A DNA stretch of 50,673 nt from Rhodospirillales bacterium (GTDB lineage Bacteria > Pseudomonadota > Alphaproteobacteria > Acetobacterales > Acetobacteraceae). The notes below the pieces were generated by a model. It did not search any database. It saw nothing but the letters and a program-made list of their open reading frames with translations, and was not told where the DNA came from. Numbering within the stretch: position 1 is the first letter of the stretch; every line of letters starts with the position of its first letter. The DNA lies in assembly GCA_028869315.1 (NCBI GenBank), contig JAGWSV010000031.1:1-50673 (forward strand), read 5' to 3'. Shown piece by piece: positions 43,819 through 50,673 of this stretch. The position numbers were made by a program, and so were the translations under genes.

Positions 43819-46800
43819 ATGGCGGGCAATACTTTCTCCTGGATTGGCGGTACAGCCTCCGCCAACAGCCCCAGCGACTGGAGCCTGATCGCCGGACCGG
43901 TCGGGACGTCCGGGCCGCCGCACGCCGGCGATACGGTCATCATCACGTCCGGCGAGCCGATCTTGCCGCTGGACGCCACCCTGAGCGCCACCACCGTCGA
44001 GGTTGCCGGCACCGCCGGAGTCGCCTCGATCCTCTTTCAGGGCGATGGCGGCCTGACGCTGACGAACCCCACGGTCGACTCGCAGAGCGTGATCGAGTCC
44101 AGCGTGCAGGGGCAAAGCGGGCCGGGCGCGACGGTGCTGGACAGCCTCGGCACCTTCATCAACGAGGGCACGATCGCGGCCAACGGGACTCTCGGCAGCA
44201 GCTTCACCATCGACATCGCCCAGGGTACGTCCGGCAACGCCGGGATCTTCATCAACGACGGCGAGATCGATGTCGCCTCCGGCAACGCGATGACTATCGC
44301 GGTCGGCAACAACGCAGCCCTCTACAACGATTCCGCGATCCAGGTGCAGGGCGGGTCGCTGCTGATCACCGCTACCGGCACGCCGTTCGACGGCGGCTAC
44401 GCGCCGGTGCGCGGCGTCGTGGTGATCGGCGGCGGCGGCACAGTCGAGATCAACACCGGCTATACCGCATCGGCCGGCGGCGCGTTGCCGGTCTATGCGT
44501 TTGTCGACACCGCCAACAACTTGCTCAATCTCGACCAGGCGCCGCAGTTCAGCGGCGACATCGTCGGATTCGCCGCCGGCGACACGATCGACATCGGTGC
44601 GCAGGTGGTCACCGGGCTGAGCTACAGCGCCGCCGGCATCCTGACCCTGCAGGACGGCAGTGTCACCGTCGATTCGCTGCAACTGCTTACCGGTGGGTTC
44701 CAGACGGGTAGTTTCGCCGTCAGTGGCGGGGTTGCGGGCAGCTTTGCGATCACGACGTCCGGCACCGACACGGCGATCACGACCACGACGACCAACGAGG
44801 TCTGGAGTTCGACCACCGGCGGGTCCTGGGGGACAGCGAGCAACTGGGCCGGCGGCGTGGCACCGAGCGCAGGCGCCGCGGTCCAGATCGTGGGCGGTCA
44901 CGGCGGCAGCCAGACGATCACGACGGGAAGCACGGCCTATTCCCTGGCGTCGCTGCTGCTGGCCGGCGGCGGCACCACGCTGCAGGTGTCGGACAGCCTG
45001 ACCATCGGTCCCAACCTGCTGGCCCAGGGCGGCGGCCTGGTCGACGTCGCCAACGGCGGCTCGCTCACGGTCTCGGCGCTCAGCCAGGTCGGGTCCAGCT
45101 CGACCCTGCTGATCGAGGCAGGCGGGACCATGACGGCGACCGGTCATGCGAACCAAGGCTACGCCAACGCAGGAACGATCGCGATCACCAGCGGCGATAC
45201 CTACGCGCTGGGATTCACCGGGGGAGCCACGATCGATGGCGCGCTGAGCGCAGGCGGCGTGATCGCGCTCGGATTGGGCGGAGGCGGTTTCCCGGCGCAG
45301 GTCACGGTCGGGGCCGGTGGAACGGTCAGCGACACGTCCGCCGTGCTCGACGTCAACCCGACCAGTTCCAGCGTGCTGACCATCGCGGGGACGGGCGCGA
45401 GCTGGACCGACGCCATCGATCCCCATGACCCGCAGAATCAGCGTGGCTACATGCTGGTGGGGGTCAACACCCTCCAGGGCCCGGCGCCGATTGCGGGCGC
45501 GGCGACACTCACCGTCGGGGCCGGCGGCACTCTGACCGAACAGGCCTATGCCGACATCGGTGTAACGTCCAACAGTTCCGGCGTCGCTAACATCAACTCC
45601 GGCGGGGTCTGGAACATCGGCCTCACGACCGGAGGCTATATCGACGTCGGCGATTACGGCGCGGGAACGCTGAACATCGCCTCCGGCGGCAGCGTGGCGG
45701 TCGGGGGGATCGGCACGTTCCTGAACAATGGGACAAACTACACCGGTGGCGGCATCGGCATCGGTGCTGGGGCTCCGGGCGCCGGACTCGTCTCCGTCAG
45801 CGGCCGGCTCAGCACCAGCGGGTCCGGCATCGGCGTCGGCGTCAGCGGGTCCGGCACGCTGGACGTGTCCGGCAGCGGCACCGTTGCCGTTTCCGGCTCC
45901 GGCCACGGCATCGGCATTGCCCAGACGGTCGGGGCGTCGGGCACGCTCTCTGTGTCCGGGTCGCAGGCGCTGGTGACATTGGACAGTTCCTCGAACGGGA
46001 TCGGGGTCGGCAAGGCAGGAACCGGCCTTCTGGAAGTGCTTGGCGGCGGCACCGTCTCGGTGAGCGCGGGGGGGATCAGTGCCGGCGATTCGGCAGGTGC
46101 TGCGGGGGCGATCGTTGTGTCCGGTGCGGGCTCCAAGATCACAACCAACGGTACCAACGGTGGGATGGCCATCGGCAAAGCCGGGGCCGGCGCGCTGACG
46201 ATCACCGACGGTGGACTGGTCGCGATCCAGGGTACCGGCCACGACCTGCACATCGCCGGCACCGGCGCCGGACCGGGTGGCGGGTCCGGGGTGGTCGCGC
46301 TGGCGGCGGTCGGTTCCGGCCAGCCGGGCGGCACGCTCGACATCGGCGGCAACGCCTATGTCTGGGCCGGCGGCACCCTGACGCTGGACAGCGCATCGGG
46401 CGTCGATGTCGGCACCTCGGGTAGCTTCGCGGCTGGCGCGGTCGTCGTCGATGCCGGGCACATGCTGGCCGGTGACGGCAAGGTCTCCGCTGCTGTCGTT
46501 GACAGCGGCGAACTGGTCGCCACCAACTCGCCGACCCTGAGCGCCTCGACCGGTGGCACCCTGGAAATCGCAGGCACCGTCTCCGGCACCGGCAGCCTGG
46601 TGATGGCAGCGGGCGCCAGCCTGCAACTGGACAGCGCGCCCGCGGCCGGACCGACGATCGATTTCACCGCCGGAGCGCCGGAAAAGCTGATCTTCGGCAG
46701 CGGGCCGGGCACCATCGCCACCGCGATCTCCGGCGTGATCAACGGCGACGTGATGGCGTTTGGCGGCCTGACGCAGATTGCCAGCGCCGTTCTCAACGGC

Positions 46801-46941
46801 TCCACCCTGACGGTGAGCGGCACCTCGAGTCAGGGGGCGGCCAGCTACGAGTTGACCGGTTTGTCCGTCGCCACGGGGGTTGGCGCCAACCTGATCACCG
46901 GCACCGACCCGGCCAGCGGTGTTGCCTACGTGGCGTTCGCC
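43819..46941 (+). repeat. Super-repeat 1 of the giant protein (residues about 1-1041)
   Basis: Landmarks are VDSQSVIES (86), SSFTID..QGT, GNAMTI, GGGTVEINTG, the WGTASNWAGGVAP segment, RGYMLVG (542) and NGSTLTVSGT near the end. The same landmarks recur in order in super-repeat 2 at offsets of about 1041-1062 residues. A Ser/Gly-rich stretch (about 645-800) of short strand-loop units is longer here than in the second copy. Confidence 0.75.
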
Positions 46942-49900
46942 GGCAGCGATGTCTGGCAATGGATCAATCCGGGCACCGGCGCGGCCAACATTGCGAGCAA
47001 TTGGACCCTGCAATCCGGAGCGTCGACCACTGCCGGCTACCCGGTGGCGGGCGATACCGCGATCGTGCCCGTCGGCACCGTGCTCATCCCGCAGGACGCC
47101 CAATTCATCTCCAACACGATCGAAGTCGGCGGCACGGCCTCGGTCGCCGCGGCGGTTCTATCCGGCGATACGGCGGTGACCTGGGTTAATCCCAGCGTCG
47201 ATTCCAACTCCGTGATCGAATCCGCCAACACCGCCCAGAGCACGGCATCGCAGACCCTGCTCGACATCACCGGCCGCTTCGTCAACCAGGGCTCCATCCT
47301 CGCCAACGGCGCGCCGGGCAGCAGCTTCACGATCGATCTGGGCCAGGGCACGAACGGCGTCGCCGGGGCGTTCATCAACTACGACCGGATGATCGTGTCC
47401 GCCGGCAACGCGATGACCATTGTCGCCGGTCCGGGCGCCGCGTTCTTCAACGCCAGCCAGGTGGAGATCCAGGGCGGCACGCTCGATCTCACCACGAGCG
47501 GCACTGGCCAACTATACGGCGGCCTCGCACCTACCGACGGGCTCTATGTGATCTCCGGCGGCGGCACGGTGGAGGTGAACACCGGATTCCCGGCCGGGAC
47601 GGACGGCGCCAAGCCGCAGTTCGCCTTCGCCGATACCGCCGGGAACGTGCTGAAGCTCGACCAGCCGGGCCAGTTCGGCGGGCGCATCCTCGGGCTCGGT
47701 GCGGGCAACACGATCGACCTCGGCGCCGTCAACATCGGCACCCTGGCCTACGATCCCAGCGGGCTTTTGAAGGTCGAGGATGCGAGCGGCTCGCTGATCG
47801 CCTCGCTGGTGCTGTCGGCCGGGTCCTACGCCGCCGGCACGTTCACGGTCTCCGGCGCCAGCGCTACCGCCGGCAGTTTCGCGGTCACCGGCAACGGCAG
47901 CGACGCGCGGATCAGCACGTCCGGCAACACGGCCGCGTTCGAAACCTGGAACGGCGGCTCCGGGACGTTCACCGTCAACACCAACTGGTCGGGCGGCGTG
48001 GCGCCAGGCCCCGCCGACACCGCATTGATCGCCAGCAACGGCAACACCGCGTACGACGTGTCCACCGGGACCAGCGCGATCGCCGTTGACGGGCTGGTGG
48101 TGGCGGACGGCAACGCGACCTTGCAGGTTGCCGACTCGCTGTCCGTTACGCACGCCACCCTCGACGAATTCGGCGGCACCATCGACGTGCTGGGGACCGG
48201 CAGCCTCATCACCACGGCGCTGAACCAGAGTTCGGCACGCGCGAGCCTGCTGCTGGAGCAGGGCGCCACCCTCGATCTACTGGGCCATCCCAATCTCGGC
48301 TTCGCCAATGCCGGCACGCTGGTCGGCGCCACCGGCGGCACCGTCGGCCTGCTGGCGATGGGCAGCGTGGTGGTCGACGGCGCGGTGCTGAACGCCGGCC
48401 CCACCCAGGCCGCGTCGGGTGCGACCGGTGGGTTCATCGGCATCGGGGTGGACGGCGGCGGCACCGGTGCGTCCATGCTGGTACAGAGCGGCGCCACCCA
48501 GGGGGCCACCGTCACCGACACCTATGCCGTGCTTTCGTCCGACCCGACTTCGTTCGGCAGCCTGACCATCAGCGGGCCAGCGACCACCTGGACCGATGCC
48601 GGCGACCCCACGGATACCGGATCGACCCGCGGCTACATGCTGGTCGGGAACAACAACAGCGGCAGTCTGGTGCCGTATGCCGGAGCCGCCAGCCTGCTGG
48701 TGACCAACCAGGCGACCTTGACCGAAGCCAACTACGCCGTGATCGGCGATTCGGTCGACAGCGCCGGCAGCGTCACCATCGGCGGCCAAGCCGACTGGCA
48801 GATCGGCACCGGCCCAGGCGCGGCGGCGGGTTTCCTGACGGTCGGCCGCCACGGCCAGGGCGTGTTGACGATCGGCACGTCGGGGACGGGCGGGACGGTC
48901 TCGGTCGGCAGCGGCGGCACCTTCGTCAGCCAGGGGGTGACCAAGGTTGCGTCCTACGCGGTCGATATCGGGCAGAAGGCGGGCGCGGGCGGGTTCGTCT
49001 CGGTTTCACAGGCAGCGCAGTTGCTTGCCGCGGGCGACGTGATCGTCGGCGACGCCGGCCAGGCGCAGCTGGCAGTGTCGGGGACCGTCGCCGTCAGCGG
49101 CACGTCCGGCATCGTCATCGGCAAAAGCTTGGGTGCCGTTGGTCTGGCGCAGGTCAACGGCCCTGGCGGCGTTCTGGAAGCCCTGTCCGGCAGCCTGGTG
49201 GTCGGCGGCGTGGCCGGTTCTGGCAACGCCGCCGTCCTTGCCGTTGGCGGCTCCGCCCAGGTCATCGCCCAGCAGGTCACCATCAACGCGATCGCCGGAC
49301 TGGACTCCGGCGGCAGCCTGACCGGCACCGGCACCCTGACCGTGACCGCCACTGGCCACGTCACCGGCGCCAACGGCGCGAGCATCGATCCCACGGCCGG
49401 TGGTACAGCGACGGTGGTCAACGCCGGCACGATCGAGGCAACCTCCGGAGACTTCGAGGTCAACGGGGTTCTGGCCGGCTCGGGCACAGTGCAGATCGAT
49501 TCCGGCGCCACCATGGTGGTCGGCGGCCCGCTTATCGAAGGCCAAAGTTTCGACTTTGGTGCGACCACCGCCCCGACGGTGCTCGACTTCGTCTCGCCGA
49601 GCGCGACCATCACCAACGCGATCCAGAACCTGCAAGCCGGCGATGCCATCGTTCTGGAGAATTCTTCGACCATTTCCAACGTCTCGATAAACGGCTCCAC
49701 TTTGACCGTCACCGGGACGACTGCCGTAGGAGGCGGCGGTCCTCTCACCGAGACTTTCACCAACGTCACGCTGGCGCCGGGCGCGAGCCAAAGTTTCAAT
49801 ATCATATCGATATCGGATCCGTTCACCGGCGCGGCCACTGCCCAGGGGGTCGCACTGACGTTGCCCTGCTACGCTGCCGGCACGCGTATCGCCACCGTGC

Positions 49901-50673
49901 GTGGTGCGGTGCCGGTGGAGCGGCTGCGGATCGGCGATCTGGTGCGCACCGCCGGCGGCGCGCTGCGACCGGTGTGCTGGATCGGCTCGCGCCGCCTCGA
50001 CCTGGCGCGCCATCCCGAGCCGCGCAAGGCACGGCCGATCCGGATCCTGGCCGATGCCTTCGCCGACGGGGCGCCGACCCGCGATCTTGTGCTCTCGCCC
50101 GACCATGCGGTGTTCGATCGCGGGCGGCTGGTCCCGATCCGCCTGCTCGTCAACGACGCCACCATCCTGCGCGAGACCCGGCGGCGGACGGTGACCTATT
50201 TCCACGTGGAACTCGACAGCCACGACCTCCTACTGGCGGAAGGGCTGGCAGCCGAAAGCTATCTCGACACGGGAAATCGCGGCGTCTTCGAGAACGCAGA
50301 CGCTCCGATCGTCCTGCATCCTGATTTTACCGATCCGACCGAGCAGAACCGCCGCCGACTGGCGGCCTCGTGCGCTCCGCTGGTCGATGCGCCGCAGGAC
50401 GTGGAGCCGCTTTGGTGGCGGCTCGCCGATCGCGCCGCCGCGCTCGGGTTTGCGCTTCCGGCACCGGAAATGACCGACGAGCCGGCGCTGGCGCTGCAGT
50501 CGGGCGGGCGGCGCCTGCGCCCGCTCGCGCGCGACGGCGCCTGCTATCGCTTCGCCATGCCGGCGGGGCCGGCCTGGCTGGTGTCGCGCTCGGCCTACCC
50601 CTCCGATTCCCGGCCCTGGATCGAGGACCAGCGCCGGCTCGGCGTGATGGTGCGGCGCATGCAGCTGTCCTGC
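43819..50673 (+). CDS. Giant repetitive beta-rich protein with C-terminal Hint domain (3' end outside window)
   Basis: One frame runs without a stop from ATG 43819 (GGAG six bases upstream) to the window edge, at least 2285 residues. There is no signal peptide or membrane helix at the N-terminus (MAGNTFSWIGG...). The first about 2012 residues are rich in Gly, Ser, Thr, Ala and Val and poor in charge. They form two diverged super-repeats with W-x-x-x-N-W segments (for example WGTASNWAGGVAP, FTVNTNWSGGVAP) and short IGxGxxGxLxVSG strand-loop units of the kind found in beta-helical passengers. From about 2015 a Hint_2-type domain follows, with CYAAGT (Cys2017) and LSPDHAVF (His2096), then a Trp/Arg-rich C-terminal region. 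Such proteins are frequent in Acetobacteraceae and are thought to be secreted or surface-located, possibly by type I secretion. Function is unknown. Confidence 0.9.
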   Translation, partial: MAGNTFSWIGGTASANSPSDWSLIAGPVGTSGPPHAGDTVIITSGEPILPLDATLSATTVEVAGTAGVASILFQGDGGLTLTNPTVDSQSVIESSVQGQSGPGATVLDSLGTFINEGTIAANGTLGSSFTIDIAQGTSGNAGIFINDGEIDVASGNAMTIAVGNNAALYNDSAIQVQGGSLLITATGTPFDGGYAPVRGVVVIGGGGTVEINTGYTASAGGALPVYAFVDTANNLLNLDQAPQFSGDIVGFAAGDTIDIGAQVVTGLSYSAAGILTLQDGSVTVDSLQLLTGGFQTGSFAVSGGVAGSFAITTSGTDTAITTTTTNEVWSSTTGGSWGTASNWAGGVAPSAGAAVQIVGGHGGSQTITTGSTAYSLASLLLAGGGTTLQVSDSLTIGPNLLAQGGGLVDVANGGSLTVSALSQVGSSSTLLIEAGGTMTATGHANQGYANAGTIAITSGDTYALGFTGGATIDGALSAGGVIALGLGGGGFPAQVTVGAGGTVSDTSAVLDVNPTSSSVLTIAGTGASWTDAIDPHDPQNQRGYMLVGVNTLQGPAPIAGAATLTVGAGGTLTEQAYADIGVTSNSSGVANINSGGVWNIGLTTGGYIDVGDYGAGTLNIASGGSVAVGGIGTFLNNGTNYTGGGIGIGAGAPGAGLVSVSGRLSTSGSGIGVGVSGSGTLDVSGSGTVAVSGSGHGIGIAQTVGASGTLSVSGSQALVTLDSSSNGIGVGKAGTGLLEVLGGGTVSVSAGGISAGDSAGAAGAIVVSGAGSKITTNGTNGGMAIGKAGAGALTITDGGLVAIQGTGHDLHIAGTGAGPGGGSGVVALAAVGSGQPGGTLDIGGNAYVWAGGTLTLDSASGVDVGTSGSFAAGAVVVDAGHMLAGDGKVSAAVVDSGELVATNSPTLSASTGGTLEIAGTVSGTGSLVMAAGASLQLDSAPAAGPTIDFTAGAPEKLIFGSGPGTIATAISGVINGDVMAFGGLTQIASAVLNGSTLTVSGTSSQGAASYELTGLSVATGVGANLITGTDPASGVAYVAFAGSDVWQWINPGTGAANIASNWTLQSGASTTAGYPVAGDTAIVPVGTVLIPQDAQFISNTIEVGGTASVAAAVLSGDTAVTWVNPSVDSNSVIESANTAQSTASQTLLDITGRFVNQGSILANGAPGSSFTIDLGQGTNGVAGAFINYDRMIVSAGNAMTIVAGPGAAFFNASQVEIQGGTLDLTTSGTGQLYGGLAPTDGLYVISGGGTVEVNTGFPAGTDGAKPQFAFADTAGNVLKLDQPGQFGGRILGLGAGNTIDLGAVNIGTLAYDPSGLLKVEDASGSLIASLVLSAGSYAAGTFTVSGASATAGSFAVTGNGSDARISTSGNTAAFETWNGGSGTFTVNTNWSGGVAPGPADTALIASNGNTAYDVSTGTSAIAVDGLVVADGNATLQVADSLSVTHATLDEFGGTIDVLGTGSLITTALNQSSARASLLLEQGATLDLLGHPNLGFANAGTLVGATGGTVGLLAMGSVVVDGAVLNAGPTQAASGATGGFIGIGVDGGGTGASMLVQSGATQGATVTDTYAVLSSDPTSFGSLTISGPATTWTDAGDPTDTGSTRGYMLVGNNNSGSLVPYAGAASLLVTNQATLTEANYAVIGDSVDSAGSVTIGGQADWQIGTGPGAAAGFLTVGRHGQGVLTIGTSGTGGTVSVGSGGTFVSQGVTKVASYAVDIGQKAGAGGFVSVSQAAQLLAAGDVIVGDAGQAQLAVSGTVAVSGTSGIVIGKSLGAVGLAQVNGPGGVLEALSGSLVVGGVAGSGNAAVLAVGGSAQVIAQQVTINAIAGLDSGGSLTGTGTLTVTATGHVTGANGASIDPTAGGTATVVNAGTIEATSGDFEVNGVLAGSGTVQIDSGATMVVGGPLIEGQSFDFGATTAPTVLDFVSPSATITNAIQNLQAGDAIVLENSSTISNVSINGSTLTVTGTTAVGGGGPLTETFTNVTLAPGASQSFNIISISDPFTGAATAQGVALTLPCYAAGTRIATVRGAVPVERLRIGDLVRTAGGALRPVCWIGSRRLDLARHPEPRKARPIRILADAFADGAPTRDLVLSPDHAVFDRGRLVPIRLLVNDATILRETRRRTVTYFHVELDSHDLLLAEGLAAESYLDTGNRGVFENADAPIVLHPDFTDPTEQNRRRLAASCAPLVDAPQDVEPLWWRLADRAAALGFALPAPEMTDEPALALQSGGRRLRPLARDGACYRFAMPAGPAWLVSRSAYPSDSRPWIEDQRRLGVMVRRMQLSC
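46942..49854 (+). repeat. Super-repeat 2 of the giant protein (residues about 1042-2012)
   Basis: Matching landmarks are VDSNSVIES (1127), GSSFTIDLGQGT, GNAMTIV, GGGTVEVNTG, TVNTNWSGGVAP, RGYMLVG (1604) and NGSTLTVTGT. The copy is diverged at both protein and DNA level, so the duplication is old. It ends directly at the Hint domain, which suggests the repeat is a unit inserted or doubled in front of that domain. Confidence 0.75.
49855..50310 (+). other. Hint (Hedgehog/intein-type) domain within the giant protein
   Basis: Within residues about 2013-2164 the start block CYAAGTRIATVRG holds Cys2017, the predicted nucleophile. IGDLVRTAGG forms the following turn, and DLVLSPDHAVF provides His2096, equivalent to the conserved His of the second Hint block. 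The end motif of splicing inteins (HN followed by Cys/Ser/Thr) is not evident, so self-cleavage rather than splicing is more likely, if the domain is active at all. Confidence 0.8.

Noticed and set aside
45780-46200. Short recurring GGC/TCC-rich units that look like a tandem or CRISPR-like array
   Set aside because: They are in frame with the giant protein and encode the Gly/Ser strand-loop units. Unit length and sequence vary, and there are no identical repeats with unique spacers.
43792-47103. Minus-strand open frame of about 1100 codons opposite the giant Hint gene
   Set aside because: It mirrors the codon pattern of the plus-strand passenger and contains no motif. The plus-strand frame has a start, ribosome site, domains and internal repeats.

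Overview
This is a GC-rich, densely packed chromosomal window with mostly ordinary housekeeping genes. The gene content points to an alphaproteobacterium, most likely of the Acetobacteraceae (Rhodospirillales). Pointers are the aerobic cobaltochelatase pair cobS-cobT, a fused cysN-cysC, a membrane-bound ferritin (MbfA), the mutS-glnD and glnE-bcp neighbourhoods, a TTC38-type TPR protein, and a giant protein with a C-terminal Hint domain. The family is inferred from gene content; no rRNA or tRNA gene was found to confirm it.

Layout. Bases 1-2514 hold the end of cobS and all of cobT. On the minus strand, 2548-8844 forms a sulfur block: a predicted Fe-S uracil-DNA glycosylase overlapping cysNC, then cysD, then two unrelated-looking sulfotransferases. 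CysD and CysNC make PAPS, which sulfotransferases consume, so activation and use of sulfate sit side by side. The two sulfotransferase 3' ends carry an imperfect direct repeat of about 150 bp. Bases 9082-14026 hold a TTC38-like protein, a small membrane protein, cytochrome b561, MbfA, an LLM flavin oxidoreductase and another small membrane protein. Bases 14093-17244 hold a secreted phosphoesterase followed by a diheme cytochrome c peroxidase.

Bases 17636-25648 are a plus-strand run: proA, nadD, rsfS, mutS, glnD. The nadD/rsfS junction has a strong Shine-Dalgarno sequence followed by ATA where ATG would be expected. A minus-strand AsmA-like gene then separates glnD from glnE, so the two nucleotidyltransferases that control PII and glutamine synthetase lie about 3.5 kb apart. 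After glnE come bcp, an IclR regulator, pgi, and mutL with its endonuclease motif. A sugar-type ABC importer follows (two permeases and a binding protein, no ATPase gene), then alaS on the minus strand.

The right end, 43819-50673, is one uninterrupted plus-strand reading frame of at least 2285 codons, cut by the window edge. It encodes a repetitive, Cys-free beta-rich passenger built of two diverged super-repeats of about 1000 residues. A Hint autoprocessing-type domain follows, and its predicted catalytic Cys is the first cysteine of the protein. This gene and the sulfotransferase block are the most unusual parts of the window.
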